Source of the DNA: Pseudomonas putida
Lineage (GTDB): Bacteria; Pseudomonadota; Gammaproteobacteria; Pseudomonadales; Pseudomonadaceae
DNA length: 64,000 bases
NCBI RefSeq assembly: GCF_004357765.1
Contig: NZ_SMTE01000005.1
Span: forward strand, 186,001-250,000
Direction: 5' to 3'
The translations under genes were made by a program, and so were the position numbers. Positions 28,544-37,537 of this stretch are shown here, piece after piece; positions within the stretch are counted from its first letter, which is position 1; each line of letters starts with the position of its first letter. Under the pieces are notes generated by a model that was not told where the DNA came from, made no database searches, and worked only from the letters and a program-made list of their open reading frames with translations.

Positions 28544-29351
28544 GCACAGGCTCCAAAGGCAACGGGGAAGGTGAAGGGTCGGCTGTGCGGCTTGCCCGCC
28601 GCAACGTCTTGAGGATGTCGATACGCAAAGCGCCCAGTTCTTCGACTCGCTGCGCGCGGGGTTGAGGCAGGTCTATCGACCACTGGCCCAGCACATGCGC
28701 CGGCTGGTTGCCCAGCAGCAGGACGCGGTCGGACAGCAGCAGCGCCTCGTCGATGTCATGGGTGATCAGTACCGCCGCCGTGTTGTGGGTCGCGATCAAC
28801 TGCAGCAACAATTGCTGCATGTCAGCACGGGTGACCTCGTCCAGCGCACCGAACGGTTCGTCGAGCAGCAACACTTCCGGTTGCCGTGCCAGGCAACGGG
28901 CCAGCGCGGTGCGCTGGGCCATGCCGCCGGACAACTGCGCCGGGTACTGGGTGCGCGCATGAGCCAGGCCCACCGCCTCGATCGCGTGGTCGATGCGGGC
29001 ACGTCGCTCGGCGGCAGCAAGCTTGGGCTGACGGGCGAAGTCGAGGCCAAAGGCGACGTTCTTTTCCAGGCTCAGCCAGGGCAACAGGCTAGGGTCCTGA
29101 AAGGCGACCGCCAGGCGCGGATGCGGCCCCTGCAACGGCTCGCCGTGCAGGGTCACGCGGCCATCACGCGGAGGTTGCAGGCCGGCCAGCACGCGCAGCA
29201 GGCTGGACTTGCCGACGCCACTGGGGCCGAGGATGGTGACCACCTCGCCCGCCACCAGTTGCAGGTCGAATCGTGCCAGCACCTGCTGCCAGCCCCCCTC
29301 GCGGGGGTAGCCCAGGCTGATGCCACTGGCTTCTAGCAACGGCTTGCTCAT
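28530..29351 (-). CDS. ABC transporter ATP-binding protein, SsuB/TauB-like
   Basis: A 273-residue ATPase with Walker A GPSGVGKS (residues 42-49), signature LSGGMAQR (140-147), Walker B LLLDEPFGALDE (161-172) and the H-loop His198. It energises the SsuA/SsuC-like partners downstream. The start ATG 29351 overlaps the stop of the acyl-CoA-dehydrogenase-like gene by four bases (ATGA), so translation is coupled. An upstream in-frame extension exists but runs through the neighbouring gene and is not coding in this frame. Confidence 0.92.
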   Translation of the reverse strand: MSKPLLEASGISLGYPREGGWQQVLARFDLQLVAGEVVTILGPSGVGKSSLLRVLAGLQPPRDGRVTLHGEPLQGPHPRLAVAFQDPSLLPWLSLEKNVAFGLDFARQPKLAAAERRARIDHAIEAVGLAHARTQYPAQLSGGMAQRTALARCLARQPEVLLLDEPFGALDEVTRADMQQLLLQLIATHNTAAVLITHDIDEALLLSDRVLLLGNQPAHVLGQWSIDLPQPRAQRVEELGALRIDILKTLRRASRTADPSPSPLPLEPVHVHG

Positions 29352-30412
29352 GCAACGACCGCCTGGCGTTGCAGCTCGGCGCGCAGCTGTACCAAACTCG
29401 GGGTGACGATCGGCACGAAGGCCGACTCGCGCCAACGGCGGGCGAAGCCTTCGCCGAACTGGTTGAGATAGGCCTTGCCACCGCTGGCCTGCAGTTCCAG
29501 TTGCACGGCGTCTGCGGCGCTCTCGGCAAGGGTGATGCGCAGCTTGAACAGTGCCGCCGGCTGGGACTGGAAGCGGCCGTCGCGCAGGCCCTGCTTGAGC
29601 TCGCGGACGGTGTTTTCGAGGCGCTCCTGCAGCACCTGACCGGCCTCTTGGAGAAATGAAACCCGGCCATTGAGATGTTGGCGCACCTCTTCCAGTGCAC
29701 GCCTGGCCAAACCGATGGCCATACCGCACTGCAGGGCCAGGAATGCCGGGCGTACCTTGGGCAGGAACTCACGGGCGTTCTCGTGCAGCAGCCAGTCACG
29801 GGCCAATTCCACCTGGTGGAAAGCCAATGCGGCTGTGTTGCTCGATTGCAGGCCCATCAGTTGCAGGTCATCGGAGCGCTCCAGCCCGCGGGCATCGGAC
29901 GGCACGGCTAACACGAAGGGCGCGCCACCGTCATCATCCTCGATGGCCGCAGCCACCACGAATCCGCTCTTGCGCAGGTTGGTCACCCAGTGCAGCCGCC
30001 CATCCAGGGCCCAGCCCTCGGCCAGAGGCCTGCCGCGCACCTGCAACGCTTCGATGCCGGACAGGAACTTCATGGCATTGGACAAGCCGGTGGCGCCGGC
30101 CAGTTCACCCGTCAGCAAGGACGGCAACAGACGCTCACGCAGGCCCTGGTTGGGGCTTTGCAGGAGGTACTCGATGAAAGCCCGCTGGCCCCAGCAGACG
30201 AATGCCGCGGCCATCGAACGGCTGGCGATAGCGGCGATGGCCTCGACCGCGTCGCTCGTTTCGCCGCCACTGCCGCCCAAGGCCGGATCGACGCCCATAC
30301 GCAGCAATTGCGATTCGGCGATCTGCGCCAGAACCAGGTGCGGATCGCACTGGCCCTGGTCGATTGCCTCGGCATTGGCATCCAGCCATTGTCGAAATGC
30401 ACAATCAAGCAT
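29348..30412 (-). CDS. Acyl-CoA-dehydrogenase-fold flavoprotein (possible flavin monooxygenase)
   Basis: A 354-residue protein with the acyl-CoA dehydrogenase fold. The middle segment WALDGRLHWVTN and the C-terminal ASGGKAYLN helix match that family. No acyl-CoA-metabolism genes are nearby; it sits between an AhpD-like gene and an SsuABC-like transporter. In this setting relatives often act as FMNH2-dependent monooxygenases on sulfur compounds (the SfnC/DszC branch), so a role in liberating sulfur or oxidising a transported aromatic is inferred. No flavin reductase is in the operon. The start ATG 30412 has only a moderate ribosome site. Confidence 0.75.
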   Translation of the reverse strand: MLDCAFRQWLDANAEAIDQGQCDPHLVLAQIAESQLLRMGVDPALGGSGGETSDAVEAIAAIASRSMAAAFVCWGQRAFIEYLLQSPNQGLRERLLPSLLTGELAGATGLSNAMKFLSGIEALQVRGRPLAEGWALDGRLHWVTNLRKSGFVVAAAIEDDDGGAPFVLAVPSDARGLERSDDLQLMGLQSSNTAALAFHQVELARDWLLHENAREFLPKVRPAFLALQCGMAIGLARRALEEVRQHLNGRVSFLQEAGQVLQERLENTVRELKQGLRDGRFQSQPAALFKLRITLAESAADAVQLELQASGGKAYLNQFGEGFARRWRESAFVPIVTPSLVQLRAELQRQAVVA

Positions 30413-30458
30413 GTCCCTACTCCTTTGAAAACGCCGGTTTGGCCTGCACCTGGGCCGT

Positions 30459-31019
30459 TTATGCTTCAGGCTGCCAGCGGTACTTGCTCAGCTCGTCGTT
30501 GAGCGGCGTCTGGGCGAACACATTAGCAAAGTTGCACAGGGTTGCGAGGCTGACACCGAGAATCACTTCCAGCGCGTTGCCCTCGGTGAAACCGGCATCA
30601 CGGAACGCCTGGTAGGTAGCATCGCTGACATTGCCACGGGTGGCGATGACTTCGCGGGCGAACTCGGCCAGGGTCTCGTAGCGGGCATCCGGCAGTTCGC
30701 CGCGGGCACGCAGGGCGTCGACCACTGCTTGCGGCAGCTTGGCCTTGTTCAAGGCCACGGCGGTGTGCCCAGCCACGCAGAAGTCGCAACCGTGGTTGGT
30801 GGCGGCGATCAGTTGCACCACTTCGCGCTCGGCCAGGGTCAGCTCGGACTTGCCGTTGAGCGCCGAGACGGTCACGTAGGTTTCCAGGGCCGCCGGGGCA
30901 TTGGCCAGTACGCCGAGCAGATTGGGGATGAAGCCGGAATTCTTCTGCGCGTTCTCGAGAAACGGACGCGCTGCTTCCGGGGCGCTCTGCAGGGTGTGTA
31001 GAGTAATGCGCGAGGACAT
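30459..31019 (-). CDS. Carboxymuconolactone-decarboxylase/AhpD-like protein
   Basis: A 186-residue all-helical protein of the CMD/AhpD superfamily. The redox-type motif CDFCVAGH (Cys-x-x-Cys with a following His) is present near residue 76, as in peroxidase-related AhpD-like proteins, so thiol-dependent reduction of a peroxide or a protective role is likely and lactone decarboxylation is unlikely. ATG 31019 has an AAGGAGA site eight bases upstream. It is the first gene of a five-gene minus-strand operon running to 26583, and an AraC gene diverges from it across about 100 bases. Confidence 0.87.
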   Translation of the reverse strand: MSSRITLHTLQSAPEAARPFLENAQKNSGFIPNLLGVLANAPAALETYVTVSALNGKSELTLAEREVVQLIAATNHGCDFCVAGHTAVALNKAKLPQAVVDALRARGELPDARYETLAEFAREVIATRGNVSDATYQAFRDAGFTEGNALEVILGVSLATLCNFANVFAQTPLNDELSKYRWQPEA

Positions 31020-31120
31020 GGAGTGGTCTCCTTGGTTTGTGTGCATACAGTCTGTTGGTTATAAGAATTACCCTCCATATTCATCAGTCGCCTTTCCTTG
31101 CTCCTGAGTCTTTGCATTAG

Positions 31121-32035
31121 ATGATTTCGTCCAGCCACCTCGTCGATTGGTTATTAGAAGGCCTCGAGCTCGACGCCAGCCTGTTTCATGTCGGCCGCTA
31201 CTGCGGCGGTTGGCATGCCAGCACCCAGGGCATGGGCCGGGCGAGCTTTCACCTGGTGGTGCAAGGGCATTGCTGGCTGCATCTGGACGACCAGGCCGAA
31301 CCCGTGCGCCTGGAAGCCGGAGATGCGGTGTTCCTGCTGCGCGACCTGGGCTATCGGTTGTCGAGCGATGAAGACCCGGTCGCCGCTTGCGCCCAACCGC
31401 GCCAGGTGATGCAAGCGCTTGAGCCGACCGCAAGCGACGGCGTGGGCCTGGTGTGTGGGTTTTTCCACTTTCGTCCGGGATTATCGACACTGATCGTCGA
31501 AGGGCTGGCGGACTCGATCCTGCTGCGTGCCAACGAGCCGGAGGGACATGCAGCGCGGTCTCTGTTCGGGCTGATCCTGGAAGAATGCCAGCGCGCCCCA
31601 GCGCCCTCGCAAACGCTGCTCGAGCGGCTGACGCACCTGCTGTTTCTGTATGCGCTACGCCAGCAGGTCGATGCTGGGCAATCCCTTGGTGGCCTGGTCG
31701 CCCTCGCGCGCCAGCCGGCGTTCGCCGGTTTGCTGGAGCAGTTGATCGAGCAGCCCGGACAGGCCTGGACCTTGGAAAGCATGGCGGCCTGTACCGGGCT
31801 GTCGCGCTCGGCATTCTTCAAGCGCTTCAATGAACTGGCCGGTCAGTCGCCAGGACAGGTGCTGCTGGCGCTGCGCATGCGCCAGGCAGCTCAATTGCTG
31901 CGGGCGGGCAATACCGTGGAGCAGGTCGGCGCGCAGGTGGGGTATCAGTCGGTGGCGGCGTTCACCCGGGCGTTTGCCAAGGCCATGGGAGTGCAGCCGG
32001 GGGCGTATCGGCGTCAGCACGAAGGGCGGGACTGA
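31121..32035 (+). CDS. AraC-family regulator with cupin_6-like domain
   Basis: A 304-residue regulator. The N-terminal half is a cupin-type sensor (SFHLVVQGHCWLHL followed by LEAGDAVFLLRDLGYRL). The C-terminal half has the AraC double helix-turn-helix, with SMAACTGLSRSAFFKRFNEL and VGYQSVAAFTRAFAKAMG. It is divergently placed from the AhpD-like/ABC operon across 101 bases, the usual position for its regulator. Relatives often respond to small organic molecules or oxidative signals; the ligand here is unknown. Confidence 0.9.
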   Translation: MISSSHLVDWLLEGLELDASLFHVGRYCGGWHASTQGMGRASFHLVVQGHCWLHLDDQAEPVRLEAGDAVFLLRDLGYRLSSDEDPVAACAQPRQVMQALEPTASDGVGLVCGFFHFRPGLSTLIVEGLADSILLRANEPEGHAARSLFGLILEECQRAPAPSQTLLERLTHLLFLYALRQQVDAGQSLGGLVALARQPAFAGLLEQLIEQPGQAWTLESMAACTGLSRSAFFKRFNELAGQSPGQVLLALRMRQAAQLLRAGNTVEQVGAQVGYQSVAAFTRAFAKAMGVQPGAYRRQHEGRD

Positions 32036-32340
32036 GCGCTCATTCACACCTGCTTGAGCGGAATCTCCGCGCCACTTTTGTCTTCGCGCCGCGCCCCAAA
32101 CATCACCGTATGGGCGGCGCACGTTCCCTAGGTCGCCCATCCAACGGTCATTGCGCGATAAGTCTGTCTAGACATGTCATTACTGGCCGCGACTGATATC
32201 AATATGTCATCATTCAAGAAAAATCATGAAGGTGAGGCACCCCTGAATCCGCAGCGCATCGAGAGCCTGGCTTCACTCCGGTGAAACCGGCGACCCGTCC
32301 ATGCTCTTGGCGCCTGCATGTCACTGCCAAGGAGCATTCG
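32036..32340 (+). promoter_or_regulatory. Upstream region of the chemoreceptor gene
   Basis: About 305 bases without a gene. It includes an AT-richer part (about 32160-32225) likely to carry the promoter, and a leader with a small CCGGT-GAA-ACCGG hairpin at about 32278-32290. The AAGGAG ribosome site for the chemoreceptor lies at 32329-32334. No known riboswitch consensus was recognised. Confidence 0.4.
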
Positions 32341-33966
32341 ATGCAATTAAGGAATATGACGATCGGCGCACGTGCAGCCAGCGTGTTTATCTTGCTGGGC
32401 CTATTGGTGCTGGTCATGGGACTGACCGCACTCCATGAAACCAACGAGATGGACCAGGCCACCGACGAAATCCGCGTCACCTGGATGCCCGCCGTCGTGG
32501 CGCTGGGCGAGATCAGTAGCAATCTCGGGCGGGCCCGCGCCATCACCCTGCGCGCAGCATTGGATAAAGACAGTCGCGAACGCACGCGCAACCTGGAGAT
32601 GCTCAAGGGCATCAACCTGCAACTGGCGGCCAGCCTCGAGGACTACGACCGCACCATCATCGCGGACGACGACCGGGCACTGTTCAACACCTTCTCCGCC
32701 GCCCACCTACGCTATTTCGAACTGCAGACACAGGTGCTGGATCACATCGCCGGCAACCGCATTTCCGAAGCCGAGCAACTGATCAGCGGCCCACTCAGCC
32801 AGTCCGCCGACAACATGACCAAAGCCCTCAGCGCGTTGATCGACTACAACACCAAAGGAGCAGAGAGCGCCTCCCAGCGCAGCAGCGATGTCGCCGATCA
32901 GGCATTCAACGTAATCATTGGCGCCCTGCTGGTCATCGTCCTCGCTCTGGTCGCCATTGCCACCCTGCTGACCCGCAGCATCGTCATGCCACTGGCCGAT
33001 GCCGTAGCCGTGGCCGAACGCGTCGCCACCGGCGACCTTACCGAGCAGATCCAAGTCAAAGGTCGTGACGAGCCGGCCCTGCTGTTGATGGCCCTGGCGC
33101 GCATGCAGACGAACCTGCGCGAAACCATTCGCACGATCGCCGCTTCCTCCAATCAGCTCGCCTCGGCCTCCGAAGAACTGCATACGGTCACCGAGGACAC
33201 CAGCCGCGGCCTGCACCAGCAGAGCGCGGAGATCGACCAGGCGGCCACCGCGGTCAACCAGATGACGGCTGCAGTGGAGGAAGTGGCGAACAACGCGGTA
33301 AGCACCGCCGATGCTTCCCAAGGAGCTGACCACAGCACTCGCGACGGTCGCGATCAGGTCAACCAGGCGCTGGCCTCGATCCAGCAGTTGGTCGAAGACG
33401 TGACCGGCACCTCCGCCGAGATCGAGCAACTGGCCAGCAGCGCCAACGAGATCAGTCAGGTACTGGATGTCATCGGCTCCATCGCCGGGCAGACCAACCT
33501 GCTGGCACTCAATGCTGCCATCGAAGCGGCCCGTGCCGGTGAGGCCGGCCGAGGCTTCGCGGTGGTCGCCGATGAGGTCCGGGCCCTCGCCCACCGCACC
33601 CAGCAATCGACGGCAGAGATCGAGCAGATGATCGCGAGCATTCAGAACGGAACCGAACGAGCGGTGACAGCGATGCACAGCAGCCAAGGCCGTGCGAGCG
33701 GCACGTTGGAGATAGCCCAGGGTGCCGGCCAGGCACTGGAAGTGATTGCCGAAGCGATCGCCTCGATCAACCAGCGCAACCTGGTGATCGCCAGTGCTTC
33801 GGAGGAGCAGGCGCAGGTGGCGCGGGAAGTGGACCGCAACCTGGTGAACATCCGCGACCTGGCGATGCAGACCTCGGCGGGCGCCAATCAGACCAGTGCG
33901 GCGGCGCAGGACCTGTCGCGCCTGGCGGTGGATCTGAACGGCATGGTGGCGCAGTTCAAGGTCTGA
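32341..33966 (+). CDS. Methyl-accepting chemotaxis protein
   Basis: A 541-residue chemoreceptor. It has an N-terminal span (about residues 10-30), a periplasmic helical sensor of about 160 residues of the four-helix-bundle type, a second span near residue 195-215, a HAMP domain, and a long cytoplasmic coiled coil. The conserved signalling tip reads [20 protein letters not shown], the signature that contacts CheA and CheW. ATG 32341 is preferred over upstream codons for the AAGGAG site just before it. The ligand cannot be read from the sequence. A strong hairpin follows the stop. Confidence 0.93.
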   Translation: MQLRNMTIGARAASVFILLGLLVLVMGLTALHETNEMDQATDEIRVTWMPAVVALGEISSNLGRARAITLRAALDKDSRERTRNLEMLKGINLQLAASLEDYDRTIIADDDRALFNTFSAAHLRYFELQTQVLDHIAGNRISEAEQLISGPLSQSADNMTKALSALIDYNTKGAESASQRSSDVADQAFNVIIGALLVIVLALVAIATLLTRSIVMPLADAVAVAERVATGDLTEQIQVKGRDEPALLLMALARMQTNLRETIRTIAASSNQLASASEELHTVTEDTSRGLHQQSAEIDQAATAVNQMTAAVEEVANNAVSTADASQGADHSTRDGRDQVNQALASIQQLVEDVTGTSAEIEQLASSANEISQVLDVIGSIAGQTNLLALNAAIEAARAGEAGRGFAVVADEVRALAHRTQQSTAEIEQMIASIQNGTERAVTAMHSSQGRASGTLEIAQGAGQALEVIAEAIASINQRNLVIASASEEQAQVAREVDRNLVNIRDLAMQTSAGANQTSAAAQDLSRLAVDLNGMVAQFKV

Positions 33967-33979
33967 CCGGATAAGAGCT

Positions 33980-33998
33980 GGGGCCGCTTTGCGGCCCC
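33980..33998. terminator. Hairpin between convergent chemoreceptor and permease genes
   Basis: A perfect 8-bp stem, GGGGCCGC-TTT-GCGGCCCC, lies 13 bases past the chemoreceptor stop and about 20 bases before the NCS1 permease stop. The T-run is missing on both sides, so termination strength is uncertain. Confidence 0.6.
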
Positions 33999-34018
33999 AC
34001 TACAGCCACACCGATCAA

Positions 34019-35425
34019 TCAGTCGGCAACCCCAACGACCCGCCCCGCCTTCTCCGCCGCCTTGCCCCGCGTTGCCAGGCAGTAATACAGCGGCACCGTC
34101 ACGATCAAACCGAACAGCCACGACAAGTCGGCCCCTTCGACGATATTCGAGTACGGCCCCACATACAGCGATGTATTGGCGAACGGCAACTGCACCAGGA
34201 TGCCGCAGGCGTAGGCAATGATCGCGTGGTGGTTGAAGCGCCCATAGATGCCACCATCGGCACGGAAGATCGAGGCGATGTCGTACTGGCCTTTCTTGAT
34301 CAGGTAGAAGTCGATCAGGTTGATCGAAGCCCACGGCACCAGCACCAGCAGCAGTGCGAGGATCAAGCCGATGAACTGGCCGATGAAGTCCGCCGAAGCG
34401 TTCAGCGCCACCAGACCGCAACCCAGCAGGATGATCGAAGCGAGGATCACCCGCACCTTGATGCTCGGCGTCCACTGCGCCACGAAAGTCTGAATGGCGG
34501 TGACGATCGACAGCACCGCGCCGTACAGGTTAAGCGCGTTGTGGCTGATGATGTTGAGCAGGAACAGCACCATCAAAATTGGGCCGAGCCAGCCGGTGGC
34601 CTGTTTCACCGCGTCCATCGCGTCGGTGCCTTGCGGCACGCACAGTACGGCCACCGCGCCGAAACTGAAGCACAGGATGGTGCCCAGGGTAGCGCCGAAA
34701 TAGGTGGCCCAGAACGGCTTGGCAATACCTACTTCACGCGGCAGGTAGCGCGAATAGTCAGAGGTGTACGGCGAGAAGCTGATCTGCCAGATGGTGCCCA
34801 GCGAAACGGTGGCGATGAAGCCGGACAGATTGAAGGCGCCTCGGCTGAAGAAGTCGGCCGGCAGTTCCTGCACGAACATCATGATGAAGCCGGCCAGCAA
34901 TGCCGAACCCATGACCCAGGTACCGATACGGTTGAGGATATGGATGAAACGGTAGCCGATCACGCCAATGGCCGTGGCACTCAGGGCGCCGATGACGATG
35001 GCGCCGGGCATCGGCACACTCGGGGCGATGCCGTGGATGGTCTTGCCCGCCAGGACGATGTTGGAAATGAAGAAGCCGACGTAGATCAGCGCGGTGAAGA
35101 ACACGATGAGCAAGGCGCCATAGCGACCGAATTGGCCTCGGCTCTGCACCATCTGCGGGATGCCCAACTGAGGTCCCTGGGCGGAGGCCAGGGCAATCAC
35201 CACCCCCCCGATCAGATGACCCAGCACGATAGCGATCAGCCCCCACAGCAGGTTCAGGTGGAACACCTGGACCACCATGGCGCCGGTGACGATAGGCAGT
35301 GGCGCGATGTTGGTGCTGAACCAGAGAGTGAACAGGTCACGCGCCTTCCCATGGCGCTCGGCAGGTGGAACGTAATCGACCGTGTGATTCTCGACAAACT
35401 GGTGTTGCGACGACGGTTGGGACAT
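34019..35425 (-). CDS. NCS1-family nucleobase/cation permease
   Basis: A 468-residue inner-membrane transporter with about 12 spans, of the NCS1 (CodB/allantoin-type) family. Typical features are an N-terminal GKARDLFTLWF segment before helix 1, NIAPLPIVTGA in helix 1, and SFSPYTSDYSRYLP in the middle. Relatives carry cytosine, hydantoins, allantoin, uracil or related rings. It diverges from the flavin-reductase gene at 35742 across a region carrying related operators, so it is probably the uptake system for the pathway encoded there. A close paralogue lies at 47846. Confidence 0.9.
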   Translation of the reverse strand: MSQPSSQHQFVENHTVDYVPPAERHGKARDLFTLWFSTNIAPLPIVTGAMVVQVFHLNLLWGLIAIVLGHLIGGVVIALASAQGPQLGIPQMVQSRGQFGRYGALLIVFFTALIYVGFFISNIVLAGKTIHGIAPSVPMPGAIVIGALSATAIGVIGYRFIHILNRIGTWVMGSALLAGFIMMFVQELPADFFSRGAFNLSGFIATVSLGTIWQISFSPYTSDYSRYLPREVGIAKPFWATYFGATLGTILCFSFGAVAVLCVPQGTDAMDAVKQATGWLGPILMVLFLLNIISHNALNLYGAVLSIVTAIQTFVAQWTPSIKVRVILASIILLGCGLVALNASADFIGQFIGLILALLLVLVPWASINLIDFYLIKKGQYDIASIFRADGGIYGRFNHHAIIAYACGILVQLPFANTSLYVGPYSNIVEGADLSWLFGLIVTVPLYYCLATRGKAAEKAGRVVGVAD

Positions 35426-35494
35426 GGTTTTCAGCTCGAAAGGTCGTTTTTATCTTTGTAAGGAAACCGCATCTAGGCGGCCTCTCAGCTGCGG

Positions 35495-35514
35495 ACCATA
35501 TTATGGTATTCCAA
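35495..35514 (-). promoter_or_regulatory. Operator-like site upstream of the NCS1 permease
   Basis: Two overlapping palindromic elements: ACCATATTATGGT (35495-35507, perfect) and ATGGTATTCCAA (35503-35514), an imperfect version of the ATGGTATACCAT palindrome found in front of the two other transcription units of the cluster. It lies about 70-90 bases upstream of the permease start, a fitting place for operator control. It is a predicted site for the GntR/FCD regulator at 41709. The rest of the 316-base divergent gap (35426-35741) holds only the two promoters. Confidence 0.55.
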
Positions 35515-35656
35515 ACTTTTGACAACACTGATCCGTAGGAAAAAACGTCCACTGATCTGTTTGCGCAAGCCTTGCGGCAAACCGCCTGACAGCTCAAGCC
35601 CTTGATATACGTGGCCTTGAGCCGTTCATCGTGGAAATCGCGCAGTGAAAATTCTG

Positions 35657-35690
35657 CTTGCAAAATAGGTATTACGGTATACCATCAGAC
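35657..35690 (+). promoter_or_regulatory. Conserved promoter-operator of the flavin reductase-monooxygenase unit
   Basis: A 34-base block that matches 37538-37571 at 29 positions. It begins CTTGCA and ends with ATTACGGTATACCATCAGAC; the core ACGGTATACCAT (35674-35685) is one base off the perfect palindrome ATGGTATACCAT. It is 52 bases upstream of the flavin-reductase start. The form TGGTATACCA fits operators of GntR regulators of the FadR/FCD group. Confidence 0.65.
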
Positions 35691-35741
35691 ACATCAACGA
35701 TAAAAACCGCGGACCACCGCAGCCTTTTCGAGGTACACGAG

Positions 35742-36227
35742 ATGATCGACGCAACCGTCTACAAGAACGTCCTGGGTTCCTTCCCCTCCGGCGTTACCGT
35801 CATCACCACCCTGGACGACGACGGCTCGGTCGTCGGCCTGACTGCCAGCGCTTTTTCCTCCCTGTCGATGGATCCGCCGCTGGTACTGTTCTGCCCCAAC
35901 TACACCTCCGACTCCTACCCTGTGCTGATCAAGCAGAAGCGCTTCGCCATTCATCTGCTTTCAGGTGAACAGCAAGCCGAAGCCTATGCATTCGCGAAAA
36001 AAGGCAAGGACAAGGCCGCTGGCATCGAGTGGTCCCTGAGCGAGCTGGGTAACCCCATCCTGACCGGCGCCACCGCCATCATCGAATGCGAATTGTGGCG
36101 TGAATACGAAGGTGGCGACCACGCCATCATGGTCGGCAAGGTGCACAACCTGATCGTCCCTGAAGAAGCCCCACGGCCGATGGTCTACTGCCGCGGCAAG
36201 ATGGCCAGCCTGCCGGCCTTTGCCTGA
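35742..36227 (+). CDS. Flavin reductase (RutF/HpaC-like), first copy
   Basis: A 161-residue FMN-binding split-barrel protein. It starts with the family motif GSFPSGVTVITT and contains GLTASAFSSLSMDPPLVLFC, where the flavin sits, and a late GGDHAIMVG strand. Such proteins use NAD(P)H to supply reduced FMN to a separate monooxygenase. Here the luciferase-like monooxygenase is the next gene, 74 bases downstream, so it is the evident partner. A paralogue of the same length lies at 40594. The ATG at 35742 is where homology to that paralogue begins; the upstream extension is not conserved. Confidence 0.9.
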   Translation: MIDATVYKNVLGSFPSGVTVITTLDDDGSVVGLTASAFSSLSMDPPLVLFCPNYTSDSYPVLIKQKRFAIHLLSGEQQAEAYAFAKKGKDKAAGIEWSLSELGNPILTGATAIIECELWREYEGGDHAIMVGKVHNLIVPEEAPRPMVYCRGKMASLPAFA

Positions 36228-36301
36228 GGCCTGCCGATTCGAGATCACCGGGCGCCTACCCTGCCAGGCGCCAGACATTTTCAAGCGTTGAGGAATGCCC
36301 C

Positions 36302-37342
36302 ATGAAATTTTCGTTGTTCGTGCACATGGAACGTTGGGATGAACAGGTCAGCCACCGCCAGCTGTTCGAAGACCTCACCGAGCTGACCCTGATGGCCGAG
36401 AACGGCGGTTTCAGCACCGTGTGGATCGGCGAACACCACGCCATGGAGTACACCATCTCGCCAAGCCCCATGCCGCTGCTGGCGTACCTTGCCGCACGTA
36501 CCGAGAAAATCCGTCTGGGTGCCGGCACCATCATCGCGCCGTTCTGGAACCCACTGCGCGTCGCCGGCGAATGCGCCCTGCTCGATGTGATCAGCAAAGG
36601 TCGTATGGAAGTGGGCCTGGCCCGTGGTGCCTATCAGTTCGAGTTCGACCGCATGGCTGGCGGCATGCCGGCCACCGACGGTGGCAAGGCCCTGCGCGAA
36701 ATGGTCCCGGTGGTGCGCAAACTGTGGGAAGGCGACTATGCCCACGATGGCGAAGTCTACAAGTTCCCCACCTCCACCAGCGTGCCGAAGCCGTTCAACG
36801 CCACTCCTCCGATGTGGATCGCCGCCCGTGACCCGGACTCGCACAACTTCGCCGTGGCCAACGGCTGCAACGTCATGGTCACCCCGCTGATGAAGGGTGA
36901 CGAGGAAGTGCTGGACCTGAAGAACAAGTTCCAGGCCGCCCTGGATAACAACCCGGGCGTGCCACGCCCGCAACTGATGGTGCTGCGCCACACCCACGTG
37001 CACAGCCCGTCCGAGCCCGACGGCTGGAAAATCGGCGCCCAGGCCATTTCGCGCTTCTACCGCACCTTCGATGCCTGGTTCGGCAACAAGACCACTCCGA
37101 TCAATGGCTTCCTCGAGCCGAGCCCGGAGTCCAAGTTCGCCGAAGTGCCGGCGTTCCAGCTGGAAAACATTCGCAAGAACACCATGATCGGTACGCCCGA
37201 AGAAATCATCGCGCGTATCAAGTACTACCAGGAACTGGGCGTCGACGAGTTCAGCTTCTGGTGCGACAACAGCCTGCCCCACGCCGAGAAGAAGAAATCG
37301 CTCGAGCTGTTCATCAAGGAAGTGGTGCCGGCGTTCGCCTGA
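36302..37342 (+). CDS. Luciferase-like (LLM) flavin-dependent monooxygenase
   Basis: A 346-residue TIM-barrel flavoprotein of the bacterial luciferase-like family. The motifs STVWIGEHH (near residue 40), RIRLGAG-like (KIRLGAGTIIAPFWNP) and DVISKGRMEVGLARG are present. These enzymes use FMNH2 and oxygen to hydroxylate, cleave or Baeyer-Villiger-oxidise a substrate. It lacks the residues that would mark it as RutA itself. It pairs with the flavin reductase immediately upstream; GAGGAA precedes the ATG. It probably catalyses the first oxygenation step of the local pathway. The substrate is unknown. Confidence 0.9.
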   Translation: MKFSLFVHMERWDEQVSHRQLFEDLTELTLMAENGGFSTVWIGEHHAMEYTISPSPMPLLAYLAARTEKIRLGAGTIIAPFWNPLRVAGECALLDVISKGRMEVGLARGAYQFEFDRMAGGMPATDGGKALREMVPVVRKLWEGDYAHDGEVYKFPTSTSVPKPFNATPPMWIAARDPDSHNFAVANGCNVMVTPLMKGDEEVLDLKNKFQAALDNNPGVPRPQLMVLRHTHVHSPSEPDGWKIGAQAISRFYRTFDAWFGNKTTPINGFLEPSPESKFAEVPAFQLENIRKNTMIGTPEEIIARIKYYQELGVDEFSFWCDNSLPHAEKKKSLELFIKEVVPAFA

Positions 37343-37372
37343 ATTCCCATTGCCTGAATCATTGCGGGACGC

Positions 37373-37418
37373 GCCCGCTCACGTGGGCCCCGGTGGCCCG
37401 TGCGAGCGGGCTTTTTTA
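37373..37418 (+). terminator. Terminator after the LLM monooxygenase gene
   Basis: A long stem with outer GCCCGCTC/GAGCGGGC arms and inner GGGCC/GGCCC pairing, ending in CTTTTTTAT. It is a typical strong intrinsic terminator 30 bases past the stop, and separates the monooxygenase unit from the AA_synth unit. Confidence 0.8.
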
Positions 37419-37484
37419 TGGGGTGTCTGTGCCGGCCTCTTCGCGGGTAAACCCGCGAAGAGGCCGGCACAGACACCCCATAAA
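37415..37484. repeat. Perfect 34-bp inverted repeat with two-base centre
   Basis: The arms 37415-37448 and 37451-37484 are exact reverse complements with only AA between them. The inner part (TTCGCGGGT and its complement) is the core of a Pseudomonas REP element; the outer part continues the symmetry for another 25 bases (TTTATGGGGTGTCTGTGCCG at the left end). It overlaps the T-run of the preceding terminator. A cruciform or very stable RNA hairpin is expected. Confidence 0.85.
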
Positions 37485-37537
37485 TCAAGGCATCAGCCCA
37501 CCTTTCGTCCCTTCGCAAGAGATTTTTCAAGCGCCCT

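Noticed and set aside
32200-32340. Possible riboswitch in the chemoreceptor leader
   Set aside because: The GC-rich leader contains a small hairpin, but the sequence does not fit the c-di-GMP, cobalamin, guanidine or TPP consensus as far as could be judged by eye.
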